Assembly: GCF_030818655.1 (NCBI RefSeq) | Contig: NZ_JAUTAN010000001.1 | Location: 1,426,001-1,490,000 of the forward strand | Length of the DNA: 64,000 nucleotides | DNA from: Nocardioides zeae | GTDB lineage: Bacteria > Actinomycetota > Actinomycetes > Propionibacteriales > Nocardioidaceae | Reading direction: 5' to 3' | In this document: positions 17,886 to 26,408 of the stretch, in pieces | Layout: the number at the start of each line of letters is the position of its first letter | How positions within the stretch are numbered: position 1 is the stretch's first letter | The notes under the pieces: model-generated | The model's database searches: none | Told to the model about the DNA's origin: nothing | What the model saw: the letters and a program-made list of their open reading frames with translations, nothing else | Program-made: the position numbers and the translations under genes

Positions 17886-20800
17886 TCAGCCGTCCGCGTG
17901 GACGATGCTCAATCGTGACCCGGAGCGCGACGGCGCGACCTGGAGCTGGGTGGGGATGCGGGTGCGGAGCTCGCTGACGTGGCTGACCACCCCGACGACC
18001 CGTCCGCCCTCGCGCAGCTCGTCGAGGGTGTCCATGACGTCGTCGAGGGTCTCCGCGTCGAGGGAGCCGAAGCCCTCGTCGACGAAGAGCGTCTCGAGGT
18101 CGCTGCCCTCGCCGTCCGCGGCCGACTCGCCGGCCACGACGTCGGCCAGCCCCAGCGCGAGGGCCAGGGAGACGAGGAAGGTCTCGCCGCCCGACAGCGT
18201 GGCCGGGTCCCGCAGCTCGCCGCTCCACTCGTCGCGCACGAGGAGCCGCAGCGCGCCGGCCTCCTGCTCCAGCGAATAGCGGGTCGCCGTCATCGGCGCC
18301 AGCCGCTGGTTGGCGGCCGCGACGACCTGCCCCAGCCGCCACGACACCACGTACGCCGCGAGCCCGAGCCGCACGCGGTTGTCCGCCGATCGGCCGGAGG
18401 CCAGGGTGGCGACCCGGTCGGCGACGTCGTGCCGCGCGCGGACCGGCGCCCACGCGGCGAGCGCACCGCGCAGGTCGGCGACGAGCGCCCGGAGGCGGTC
18501 GCGCCGCCGCGCGGCCATGTCGTGCCGCGTGCGGAGCTCGCTCGCCGTGCGCGCCGTCTCCTCGGCCGCGGTGCGGAGGGCGCCGAGGTCGACGGGAGCG
18601 GCGGACGCCGCCGCGACGAGGAGCGGGTCGGCCAGCTGCTCCCGCGTGGTGGCGACCTCCTCGTCGTGGCGACGCAGCTGCTGCTCGAGCGTCGCGAGCT
18701 CGGCGTGGGGCAGCCCGGCGGACGTGACGGCGTCGAGGTCGTCGAAGCCGTGCTCCTTCGCCTCGGTGAGCGCGACCTCCTGCGTCTCGGCGAGGTGCAC
18801 CTCGGCCCGGTCGAGGTCGATCCGCGCGACGAGCACCTGCTCCCACCGCTCCGTGGTGGTGGTCAACGCGGCCAGCGCCGCGGCCGGCTCCTGCCCCTCG
18901 ACGGCCCGCACGCGCCCGACGACCCGGGCGAGCTCGCCGCTGCGGACCGCGTGCTGCTGCCGCTCGGCGGTCAGCGCCGCCGTGCGCTCGGCGAGAGCTC
19001 GGCGGTCGTCGGCCAGCGCCTGCTGGCGCGCCTCCAGCAGCGCGAGCTCGGCCTCGCGGGCGGCGAGCCCGTCGACCTGCTCGGTGAGGGCGGCGAGCAT
19101 CGCGTCGAGGTCGGCGACGACCGTGCGCCACCCGGCGACGTCCGTGCCCTGGGCGGCCTCGCGCGCCCGGGCCAGGTTCTCGGCGGCGGCGCGCACGGCG
19201 TCCACCCGCGCCTGCTGGAGGGCCTCGGCGTCGTCGACGGCCCGGCGTGCGGTGCGCTCGGCAGCGGCGTCGGGCGCGTCCGCGCCGACCGCCGCGGGGT
19301 GCGGGTGGTCGCAGGAGCCGCAGACGGGACAGGCGTCGCCGACGGCCAGGTCGAGGGCGATCTCGGCGGCCATGCCGTCGAGGCGGCGCTCCCGCAGGTC
19401 GAGCCAGTGCTCCCGGCGCGTCTGGGTCTCCTCACGGGCGGCGGCGAGCTCGACCTCGGCCTGCGCGAGGACACCGGCCAGCTTCTCGACCCGCTCGGCT
19501 GCGGCGAGCGCGGCCGCGGCGGCGGCGCGGCGGTGCTCGGCCGCGCGGTGGGCCTCCACGGCAGCGCTGTCGGCCCGCAGGGCGCTGCGCACCCGGCCGA
19601 TCTGCGCCGGCAGTGTCCGCTCCGCCTCGTCGAGCTCGGCGCCTCGACGGTCGAGCTCGGCCAGCTCGGCCGACGCCCGGGAGGAGGCGGCCTCGAGCTC
19701 GGTGAGCTCCGCCTGGCGGCCGACCGCGTCCGTGCAGCGCTCGCAGCGCGCCCGGGCGTCCGCCAGCGCCGCCCGGACGGCGGGCTCGTCGAGCGCGGCC
19801 TGGACGAGCGGGTCGACGACGTCGTCCAGGGTGAGCACGAGCGTGCCAGCCGTCTCCGCGGCGACGGGACCGAGACGACGCAGGCCCGCGGCGAGCGCGG
19901 CGTCGGCGGCCCGGACGGCGTCGGCCGCCCTGTCACGGGTGATGACGAGACCGAGCACCGGGGCGGCGCGCCGGGCTTCCTCGACCCGTCGGCGCTGGGC
20001 GTCCACCTCCGGCGCCCGGGCGAGCAGGGCGTCGTGACGCGCGGCGAGCTGCTGCCGGCGCCGGCGTGCGGCCTCGAGCTCCTCAGCCGCCCGGAGGGCC
20101 TGCGCCGCCGCGGCGGCCGTGGCGACGGCCGGTGCGAGCGCCGCCTCCGCCGCGACGGAGAGCTCGGCCGCGTCCGCCTCGGCCGCCCCCGCCCACGCTG
20201 CGAGGTCGTCGGCGCCGACCCCGCCGGCAGGATCGTCGAACCGGACCTCCGCGGGCAGCGGGACGCCCGCTGCCTCGCTGATGCGGTTGACCGCCTCGGC
20301 GATCGGCCGCTGGAGCGCCAGCGACTCCTGGCGCAGCACGCGGCGGTGCTCGGCGAGCCAGCGCTCGACGTCACCGAACCGGCCCGTGCGAAAGATGCTC
20401 TGGAGCAGCTTCTGCCGGTCGTCGCCCCCCGCGCGCAGGAACCGCTGGAACTCGCCCTGGGGGAGCAGCACGACCTGGCAGAACTGGGTCAGGGTGAGGC
20501 CGACGAGCCGCCCGACGAGGTGGCCGGCGTCGTCGATGCGTCCCGTCAGGTGGCTCCACGCACCGTCGACCCGCTCCTCCACGAGCACCGTCGCCTGCTG
20601 GGTCGTGAGGCCCTCGCCCCGCTTCTTGGGCCGCTCCCACGCGGGGCTGCGGCTGAACCGGAAGCGGCGTCCCGACAGCGTCGCCTCGAGCACGACGCGG
20701 GGCGCGACCTCGGGAGCGGCCTGGTCGCTGCGCAGGTGACGGGCGCCGTTGCGCTCGCCGGGGACCGCGCCGTACAGCGCGAAGCAGATCGCGTCGAGCA

Positions 20801-20930
20801 CGCTCGACTTGCCGGCCCCGGTCGGGCCGCACAGCAGGAACAGGCCGCCGTCGGCCAGGGCGTCCAGGTCGACCGCCACCGTGCCGGCGAAGGGGCCGAA
20901 CGCGGTGATCTCCAGGTGGTGCAGCCTCAC
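17886..20930 (-). CDS. sbcC: Exonuclease subunit SbcC
   Basis: This 1014-residue SMC-like ATPase of the SbcCD (Mre11/Rad50-type) nuclease processes DNA hairpins and double-strand ends. Walker A is GPTGAGKSS near residue 35. Long coiled coils flank a central zinc hook CPVCG, the dimerisation point. The C-terminal signature LSGGETFLVSLALALGLADVV is followed by Walker B LFVDEGFGSLD. The GTG start overlaps the sbcD stop by four bases. All key motifs are present and length is normal. Confidence 0.95.
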   Translation of the reverse strand: MRLHHLEITAFGPFAGTVAVDLDALADGGLFLLCGPTGAGKSSVLDAICFALYGAVPGERNGARHLRSDQAAPEVAPRVVLEATLSGRRFRFSRSPAWERPKKRGEGLTTQQATVLVEERVDGAWSHLTGRIDDAGHLVGRLVGLTLTQFCQVVLLPQGEFQRFLRAGGDDRQKLLQSIFRTGRFGDVERWLAEHRRVLRQESLALQRPIAEAVNRISEAAGVPLPAEVRFDDPAGGVGADDLAAWAGAAEADAAELSVAAEAALAPAVATAAAAAQALRAAEELEAARRRRQQLAARHDALLARAPEVDAQRRRVEEARRAAPVLGLVITRDRAADAVRAADAALAAGLRRLGPVAAETAGTLVLTLDDVVDPLVQAALDEPAVRAALADARARCERCTDAVGRQAELTELEAASSRASAELAELDRRGAELDEAERTLPAQIGRVRSALRADSAAVEAHRAAEHRRAAAAAALAAAERVEKLAGVLAQAEVELAAAREETQTRREHWLDLRERRLDGMAAEIALDLAVGDACPVCGSCDHPHPAAVGADAPDAAAERTARRAVDDAEALQQARVDAVRAAAENLARAREAAQGTDVAGWRTVVADLDAMLAALTEQVDGLAAREAELALLEARQQALADDRRALAERTAALTAERQQHAVRSGELARVVGRVRAVEGQEPAAALAALTTTTERWEQVLVARIDLDRAEVHLAETQEVALTEAKEHGFDDLDAVTSAGLPHAELATLEQQLRRHDEEVATTREQLADPLLVAAASAAPVDLGALRTAAEETARTASELRTRHDMAARRRDRLRALVADLRGALAAWAPVRARHDVADRVATLASGRSADNRVRLGLAAYVVSWRLGQVVAAANQRLAPMTATRYSLEQEAGALRLLVRDEWSGELRDPATLSGGETFLVSLALALGLADVVAGESAADGEGSDLETLFVDEGFGSLDAETLDDVMDTLDELREGGRVVGVVSHVSELRTRIPTQLQVAPSRSGSRLSIVHADG

Positions 20931-22108
20931 CCCGCCACCTCCACGGGGCCGTCCACGGGGCCGTCCGCAGGGTCGGCCTCACGGTCACCCGTGCACGCCT
21001 CGCAGGCCGTGGCCAGGAGGGCCGCCTCCGCGGCGTCGGCCGGCGTGCCCCGCACGAACGAGACGAAGTCGAGGGTGACGTCGTGCGCCCCGCGGCCCGC
21101 CGTCGGGCGCGGGGGCAGTCCCGCCGGTCGGTCGGAGGACTCGAAACCGAGGACGAGGGCGTGGGGGAACCGGCGGCGGAGCCGCTCCATCGCGCCCCGG
21201 GGACGCACCGGATCGGTCAGCGTGGCCTGCACCCAGGCACCCTCGTGGGCGGCCAGCGTGGGGTCGGCCAGCAGCTCCTCGAGCGTGCCCCGCAGCCGCG
21301 CGAGCGGACGGGGGACCGGCGCGGGCACGAGCTCGGCCCGCACCGTGCCGTCGGCGGCGAGGTCGACCAGCCAGGACCCCTTGGTCTGGGCGGCCTCGGA
21401 GAACGAGTAGGCCAGTGGGGACCCCGAGTACCGCAACCGGTCGTCGAGCACGTGGGGGGAGTGGAGGTGGCCGAGCGCCACGTAGTCCACCCCGTCGAAC
21501 ACGCTCGTCGGCACGCGGTCGACGCCACCCACGGCGATGTCGCGCTCCGACTCGCTCGGCTGCGCGCCGGCGACGAAGGCGTGGGCCAGGACGACCGAGC
21601 GGGTGCCCGGCCGCCCGCTGAGGTCGGCGCGCACCCGCTCCATCGCGGCACCGAGCGCGGCCTCGTGGGAGCGGGCCGGCAGCCCCCACGGCTCGCGCAC
21701 GGCGTCGGGGTCGAGGTAGGGCAGCGCGTGGACGGCGACCGGCCCGTGCCGGTCCTCCAGCAGCACCGGGACGCCGACCCCGGCCGGGTCGGTGCGCACG
21801 TGGACCCCGGCGGCGTCCATCACCCGCGCGCCGAAGCCGAGGCGTCGCGCGGAGTCGTGGTTGCCGCTCGACACGACGACCCGGGCCGGGGTCGCGGCGA
21901 GACGGGCGATCGCGTCGTCCGCGAGCCGCACCGCGTCGACCGGCGGGAGCGCCCGGTCGTAGACGTCGCCCGCGACGACCACGAGGTCCACGCCCTCGCT
22001 GACGACCACCTCGAGGAGGTGGTCGACGAACGCCGCCTGGTGGCCCAGCAGGTCGGCTCGGTGGAACGAGCGGCCCAGGTGCCAGTCGGAGGTGTGGAGG
22101 ATGCGCAC
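20927..22108 (-). CDS. sbcD: Exonuclease subunit SbcD
   Basis: This 393-residue Mre11-like phosphoesterase is the nuclease subunit of SbcCD. The metallophosphatase motifs are complete: HTSDWHLG near the N-terminus, GDVYDR, GNHDS and ALGHLHSPH. A capping domain makes up the C-terminal third. GTG 22108 is preceded by TAGGTT six bases upstream, again a leaderless arrangement. It is the first gene of the sbcDC operon. Confidence 0.95.
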   Translation of the reverse strand: MRILHTSDWHLGRSFHRADLLGHQAAFVDHLLEVVVSEGVDLVVVAGDVYDRALPPVDAVRLADDAIARLAATPARVVVSSGNHDSARRLGFGARVMDAAGVHVRTDPAGVGVPVLLEDRHGPVAVHALPYLDPDAVREPWGLPARSHEAALGAAMERVRADLSGRPGTRSVVLAHAFVAGAQPSESERDIAVGGVDRVPTSVFDGVDYVALGHLHSPHVLDDRLRYSGSPLAYSFSEAAQTKGSWLVDLAADGTVRAELVPAPVPRPLARLRGTLEELLADPTLAAHEGAWVQATLTDPVRPRGAMERLRRRFPHALVLGFESSDRPAGLPPRPTAGRGAHDVTLDFVSFVRGTPADAAEAALLATACEACTGDREADPADGPVDGPVEVAG

Positions 22109-22114
22109 GCGACG

Positions 22115-22120
22115 AACCTA
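22115..22120 (-). promoter_or_regulatory. sbcD: -10 hexamer TAGGTT, leaderless sbcD
   Basis: On the minus strand TAGGTT is followed by six bases and GTG 22108. Confidence 0.55.
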
Positions 22121-22146
22121 GGTTCGGCCGCCGACAGTTCTGCGCA

Positions 22147-22170
22147 CCCACGCCGGGACACCGGCGTGGG
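22147..22170 (-). terminator. Terminator after pepN
   Basis: CCCACGCCGG, loop GACA, CCGGCGTGGG: ten perfect pairs located six bases past the pepN stop. No T-tract. Confidence 0.7.
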
Positions 22171-22176
22171 CCGGCG

Positions 22177-24612
22177 TCACAGGCGCCGCTCCAGCTCGTC
22201 CGCCATGTCGGTCACCCGCCGGCGTACCGGCCCGGGCAGGTCGGGCTGCGCCGCCAGGGCACGGGTCCGCTCGACGACGTCCGGGCGGCGGGCCGTCAGC
22301 GGGAAGAACGCCTCGACGACGTCGCCGAGCAGCCAGCCCGAGAACACGTCGCCGAGCCGGGGCACGCCGGTGACGTAGCGCTCGACGTACGGGTCCGTCA
22401 GGTCCTCCTGGCCCCGCTGCCAGAAGGCGAGGCCGGCGGCCTCGACCTCGTAGTTGGGCGCCGTGTCCTCGCCGGTGAACCGGCGCCAGGCCCAGGCCTT
22501 CGCCTCCGCGGTGGGGAGGGCGGCACGTGCCCGCGCGTGCTCGACCCGCGCCACGGCGGTCGGGGCCTCGTCGAGCCGGTCGTCGAGGAACCCTGCGTCC
22601 ACCTCGCCCAGCACCGCGAGGCGCAGGAGGATCCGCCAGCGGACGGCCTCGTCCAGCTCGAGGCCCGGGGGCAGTCCCTCCCCGACGAGCCAGCCGCGGA
22701 GCGCCGCGGGATCGGCGCTCGACGTCACCCGCAGCCCGAAGGCCGCGAGCTGCAGGGTGCTCGCCGGGGTCGCCCGCGCCAGGACCTCCCCGGCGGCCCG
22801 GTGCACGCCGGCGTCGAGCGCGCCGGGGTCGTCGACCACGGCCCGGAGCCGCGCGAGCGCCCAGCCGCCGACGACCGTGACGCCGTCGTCGTCCTCCTCG
22901 GTGCCGAGCCCGGCGACGACCACCCCGGTCGCCTCCGCCGGGGAGACCGCGCCGGTGTGGACGCCGGTGCGCAGGCTGTTCCAGACGCCCGCGCGCAGCA
23001 TCGGGTCCCCGCCCTGCCGGAGCAGCGCGGGGAGCGCGACCAGGGTCGCGGCGTCCGGGGCGGAGCGCGACCAGGAGTCCTCGAAGGCGTCGATGACGAC
23101 CGCCGTGGCGGGGCCGACGGCGAACGGCGTGGACGGCGCCGCGAGCGTCGTGGCGTGGACCTCCCACTCCCCGTCGGCCTCCGCGGTCGCGATGCGGACC
23201 GTGTGGCTGCGGTCGGCGGGGTGCGCGGCGGGCGGCACCCGCAGCACCGCACCGGCCGCGCGGTCGAGGCGCAGGTCGTCGACGCCCGGGGTGCGCAGCC
23301 ATCCCTCGACGAAGGCCGACAGGTCGCCGGCGCCCGCGCGCTCCCACGAGCCGACGAGGTCGTGCATCGTCGCGTTGCCGAAGCGGTGCCGGGTGAAGTG
23401 GTCGACCGCGCCGGCCAGGAAGACCTCGTCGCCGAGGGTCGCGTTGAGTTGCTTCAGCACGCTCGAGCCCTTGGCGTAGGAGATCCCGTCGAAGTCCTGC
23501 AGCGCACCGGCGGCGTCCGTCGCCCCGTTGCCGGCGACCGGGTGCGTGGTGGGCCGCTGGTCGGCCACCAGACCCCACTGGCGCCGCCGGTGCGCGTTGT
23601 GGACCCACGCGTCGCCGTACTCCGTCACGTCGGCGGTGACCCGGTTGCCCATGTACTCCGCGAACGACTCGTTGAGCCAGAGGTCGTCCCACCAGCGCGG
23701 CGTGACGAGGTTGCCGAACCACTGGTGCGCCATCTCGTGCGCCACGGTCGTGGCGCGCTGGATCCGCGTGCCACGGGTGACCCGGCTCGTGAAGACGAGC
23801 GGATCGCGGAAGGTCACGCACCCGGGGTTCTCCATCGCCCCGGCGTTGAACTCCGGCACGAACGCCTGGTGGTAGTCGCCGAACGGGTAGCGGATGCCGA
23901 ACAGCCGGTGGAACTCGTCGAAGCACTGCCGCGTCAGCGTGAACAGCTCGTCGGCGTCGGACTCGAGGTGCCGCGCGATGCTCTGGCGGCACGAGAGCCC
24001 GAGCCCGATGCCGTCGTGGCTGTCGCGCAGGTGGTGGTAGGGCCCGGCGACGAGGGTGACGAAGTACGTCGAGAGCGGCTGCGACTCGTCGAACCGCCAC
24101 AGCCCGGGCTCGACCTCGCGTCCGGGCGCGTTGCCCGTCACCGTCCAGTCGCGCGGGGCGCGGACCGTGAACGTGTACGGCGCCTTGAGGTCCGGCTGGT
24201 CGAAGCACGCGAAGACGCTGGGGGCCGCGTCCATGAAGCTCATCCCGTAGACGTAGCGCCGCCCGTCGGCCGGGTCGGTGTGGTGGTGCAGGCCCTCGCC
24301 GTCGGTGCGGAACGCCATGACCGCGTCGACGACGAGCTCGTTCTCGCCCGCGGCGGTGACGAGGGGGAGCCGCCCGCGGTCGAGCGTGCCCGGGTCGAGC
24401 CGCGAGCCGTTGAGCGTGGCGCTGCGCAGCTCGCGCGGCTTCACGTCGACGAACGTCGGGCCGCCCTCGCTGGTGAAGCGGAGCGTGGTGCGCGAGGCGA
24501 AGGTCGCGTCGGAGGAGGCGAGGTCCAGCTCCACCTCGTAGGCGGTGACGTCGAGCAGGCTCGCCCGCTGCCGGGCCTCGTCGTGGCGGAGGGACACGCT
24601 GGGAGCAGTCAC
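22177..24612 (-). CDS. pepN: Aminopeptidase N (M1 family)
   Basis: This zinc aminopeptidase of about 811 residues removes N-terminal amino acids from peptides in the cytoplasm. The substrate motif GAMEN is followed by the zinc site HEMAHQWFG and, 18 residues on, the third ligand in NESFAEYMG. An ERAP1-like C-terminal domain completes the usual actinobacterial length. GTG 24612 is chosen because ACCCTA on the plus strand (TAGGGT on the minus) lies seven bases upstream. GTG 24621 overlaps that promoter region. The start lies inside a 14-bp palindrome. The assignment is firm. Confidence 0.95.
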   Translation of the reverse strand: MTAPSVSLRHDEARQRASLLDVTAYEVELDLASSDATFASRTTLRFTSEGGPTFVDVKPRELRSATLNGSRLDPGTLDRGRLPLVTAAGENELVVDAVMAFRTDGEGLHHHTDPADGRRYVYGMSFMDAAPSVFACFDQPDLKAPYTFTVRAPRDWTVTGNAPGREVEPGLWRFDESQPLSTYFVTLVAGPYHHLRDSHDGIGLGLSCRQSIARHLESDADELFTLTRQCFDEFHRLFGIRYPFGDYHQAFVPEFNAGAMENPGCVTFRDPLVFTSRVTRGTRIQRATTVAHEMAHQWFGNLVTPRWWDDLWLNESFAEYMGNRVTADVTEYGDAWVHNAHRRRQWGLVADQRPTTHPVAGNGATDAAGALQDFDGISYAKGSSVLKQLNATLGDEVFLAGAVDHFTRHRFGNATMHDLVGSWERAGAGDLSAFVEGWLRTPGVDDLRLDRAAGAVLRVPPAAHPADRSHTVRIATAEADGEWEVHATTLAAPSTPFAVGPATAVVIDAFEDSWSRSAPDAATLVALPALLRQGGDPMLRAGVWNSLRTGVHTGAVSPAEATGVVVAGLGTEEDDDGVTVVGGWALARLRAVVDDPGALDAGVHRAAGEVLARATPASTLQLAAFGLRVTSSADPAALRGWLVGEGLPPGLELDEAVRWRILLRLAVLGEVDAGFLDDRLDEAPTAVARVEHARARAALPTAEAKAWAWRRFTGEDTAPNYEVEAAGLAFWQRGQEDLTDPYVERYVTGVPRLGDVFSGWLLGDVVEAFFPLTARRPDVVERTRALAAQPDLPGPVRRRVTDMADELERRL

Positions 24613-24644
24613 GGCGGCCACCCTAGGAGAAGGGTGGCCGCCGT
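24611..24644. promoter_or_regulatory. 14-bp dyad overlapping the pepN promoter and start codon
   Basis: ACGGCGGCCACCCT (24611-24624) and AGGGTGGCCGCCGT (24631-24644) are perfect complements around AGGAGA. The dyad contains the -10 (24620-24625) and the start GTG of pepN. It may be an operator for autoregulation or an mRNA hairpin that only forms from upstream transcripts (inference). Confidence 0.5.
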
Positions 24645-24651
24645 GCCGTGC

Positions 24652-24721
24652 TGTAACGCGGTGTCCGGGTGTCCATGGCAGTGGTCGACCGCTGCTTCAG
24701 TAGCACGAACACCGCGTTACA
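24652..24721. terminator. 70-base interrupted palindrome upstream of pepN
   Basis: TGTAACGCGGTGT (24652-24664) and ACACCGCGTTACA (24709-24721) are perfect 13-base arms. The 44-base interior contains a second symmetry, GCAG-T-GGTCGACC-G-CTGC. It follows the HesB-like gene by 15 bases and probably terminates it. The architecture resembles the palindromes at 8049, 25555 and 60786. Confidence 0.5.
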
Positions 24722-24736
24722 CGAGGAGGGGCGAGA

Positions 24737-25015
24737 TCAGTCCCGGATCCCGAGCGCGAACTGCACCGCACCCTGGTCGTCGACGGCGGCGTCGAGCACC
24801 TTGTCGTCGAGCTGCTGGGCGGCGTCGGTGTCGAGGTAGACGGTCGCGCCGCTCTGCTCGACGACCTGGTCGCCCTCCTCGGGCGCGGGGGCGACGGCCA
24901 CGGCGAAGGCCGGCTCCGTCGCGCTCTCGCTGCTGATCCGCAGACCCGCAGCGTCGGGCTGCGCGTCGGTGATGTCCTTGACGATCGTGCTGGCGTTCTC
25001 GGTGAGGGTCAGCAT
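24737..25015 (-). CDS. HesB/IscA-like protein lacking cysteines
   Basis: This 92-residue protein has the HesB/IscA pattern at its start (MLTLTENASTIVKDI, then AGLRISSES) and a compact beta-rich core. None of the three iron-sulfur cysteines of IscA is present; there is no cysteine in the protein at all. It therefore cannot assemble Fe-S clusters in the usual way, although such proteins are often auto-named Fe-S assembly protein HesB. Similar cysteine-free proteins are common in actinobacteria. Function unknown. It ends in a 70-base palindrome. Confidence 0.75.
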   Translation of the reverse strand: MLTLTENASTIVKDITDAQPDAAGLRISSESATEPAFAVAVAPAPEEGDQVVEQSGATVYLDTDAAQQLDDKVLDAAVDDQGAVQFALGIRD

Positions 25016-25203
25016 GTGCTTCCACCTTCCGTGTCGCGGGCGTTGACCGGTCCCACCGTGCCCGTCCTGGCGAGGCGATCAAGCCCGCGGGCGCATCCGG
25101 CGCCGCCGGGGGAGCGCGACGCGGGCCCGATCCCGCTCCACCACCGGGATCCAGCGCCTCCCGATTCCTTGCCCGACCTATGCCCGCCGGGGAATATGGA
25201 CGC

Positions 25204-25599
25204 ATGGGACGCGACCTCTTCGCCGTGCTCGCCGAGCCCGCGCGCCGCGCACTCCTCGACGAGCTCGTCGCGGGGGAGCGCGCCGTGGGGGCGCTCGTCG
25301 AGGCCACCGGGATGGCCCAGCCGAGCGTCTCCAAGCACCTCGCCGTGCTCGCTGACGCGGGCTTGGTGCGGGTGCGGAGCGAGGGACCGCGGCGCATCTA
25401 CGCGCTCGACCCGACGCCGCTCGGGGCCGTCGATCGCTGGCTCGCGCCGTACCGGGCCGCGGCGGACCGCCGGCTCGAGGTGCTGGAACGCCGCCTGGAC
25501 GCGGTGGCCGCGGCGGAGGGCACGCCCCGGGAGCCCCGCGCACCGCGACGCCCTCGGGACGTCATGCGGCCCGGTCGCCCGAGGCGCCGCGACGCATGA
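25204..25599 (+). CDS. ArsR-family transcriptional regulator
   Basis: This 131-residue winged-helix repressor starts MGRDLFAVLAEPARRALLDEL and has the recognition helix in MAQPSVSKHLAVLADAGLV followed by EGPRRIYALDPTPLGAVDRWL. No metal-binding cysteines are present, so it is likely a metal-independent SdpR-like member. ATG 25204 starts at the conserved family position; an upstream in-frame ATG at 25180 would add eight residues. The last codons and the stop lie within one arm of a 14-bp palindrome at the convergent junction with the cyclophilin gene. No obvious target gene is adjacent. Confidence 0.88.
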   Translation: MGRDLFAVLAEPARRALLDELVAGERAVGALVEATGMAQPSVSKHLAVLADAGLVRVRSEGPRRIYALDPTPLGAVDRWLAPYRAAADRRLEVLERRLDAVAAAEGTPREPRAPRRPRDVMRPGRPRRRDA

Positions 25600-25606
25600 C
25601 GTCCCG
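25555..25606. terminator. Bidirectional palindrome between convergent arsR-like and PPIase genes
   Basis: CGGGACGTCATGCG (25555-25568) and CGCATGACGTCCCG (25593-25606) are perfect 14-base arms around a 24-base interior. The right arm contains the ArsR stop codon. The position suits a shared terminator. Confidence 0.6.
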
Positions 25607-25626
25607 CGGGTGGTGCGGGGCGCGGG

Positions 25627-26355
25627 TCAGCCGATCGTGACCGACTCGATGTCGATCGGCGTCACGGGCGCGCCGCCGCCGGCGGGGTTGCTGCCGTCGT
25701 CGCCGTCCGCCGCGATCTCCTCGATGACGGAGAGGCTGTCGGCGGACACGGTGCCGAAGACCGTGTAGTCGGGGCTCAGCTGCGTGTCGCCGTAGACGAT
25801 GAAGAACTGCGAGCCGTTGGTGCCCGGGCCCGCGTTCGCCATGGCTAGGGTGCCGGCCTCGTAGGTCTCGTCGCCCGAGAGCTCGTCGTCGAACTCGTAG
25901 CCCGGCCCGCCGGAGGTCGTGCCGGTGGGGTCGCCGCACTGGAGCAGCTCGAAGCCGGGCATGGTCGTGATCCGCGGACACGGGGTGTCGTCGTAGAACC
26001 CCTGCTCCGCCAGGGAGACGAACGAGCCGACCGTGCACGGCGCGTCGGCGCCGAGGAGGGTGACGTCGAGGTCGCCGTTGCTGGTCGCGATGGTCGCCGG
26101 CGTGTCGACCGTGACCGTCGGCTCGGCCGGCGGGAGGTCGACGTCGCGGGCGGCCTGGCCGGTCTCGCGGTACTCGCACGTGCCGGCGACGGCATCGTCC
26201 GCGGCGCTGGCGGACGACCCGGCGGACGACCCGTTCCCGGAGCTGCCGGAGCTGTCGGAGTCGCCCTCGTCGGCGCCGCACCCGGCGAGGAGCGGGACGG
26301 CCACGAGGGCGGTGACGGCGATCAGGCGGCGGGAGGACCAGGCGCGGTAGCTCAT
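25627..26355 (-). CDS. Cyclophilin-type peptidyl-prolyl isomerase lipoprotein
   Basis: This 242-residue secreted lipoprotein has a signal peptide ending in the lipobox LLAGC (Cys about 26). A Ser/Gly-rich linker comes next, then a cyclophilin domain with SFVSLAEQGFYDDTPCPRIT, FELLQCGDPTGTTSGGPGYEFDDEL and TNGSQFFIVYGDT. It catalyses prolyl cis-trans isomerisation outside the membrane. A TACGAT hexamer lies eight bases before the ATG. It is convergent with the ArsR gene. Confidence 0.92.
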   Translation of the reverse strand: MSYRAWSSRRLIAVTALVAVPLLAGCGADEGDSDSSGSSGNGSSAGSSASAADDAVAGTCEYRETGQAARDVDLPPAEPTVTVDTPATIATSNGDLDVTLLGADAPCTVGSFVSLAEQGFYDDTPCPRITTMPGFELLQCGDPTGTTSGGPGYEFDDELSGDETYEAGTLAMANAGPGTNGSQFFIVYGDTQLSPDYTVFGTVSADSLSVIEEIAADGDDGSNPAGGGAPVTPIDIESVTIG

Positions 26356-26393
26356 GGGCCGCGATCGTAGGGGGCGTTCCTGAGGCCTTCCTG

Positions 26394-26408
26394 CGGAGGG
26401 TTCCTCCG
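26394..26408 (-). terminator. Small hairpin after the alanine-racemase-fold gene
   Basis: CGGAGG, loop GTT, CCTCCG directly follows the stop at 26409 on the minus strand. It has only six pairs, so it is a weak terminator candidate. Confidence 0.45.

Noticed and set aside
17979..21410. A 1143-codon plus-strand frame opposite sbcC
   Set aside because: It is a composition artefact antisense to sbcC and sbcD, which carry all family motifs.
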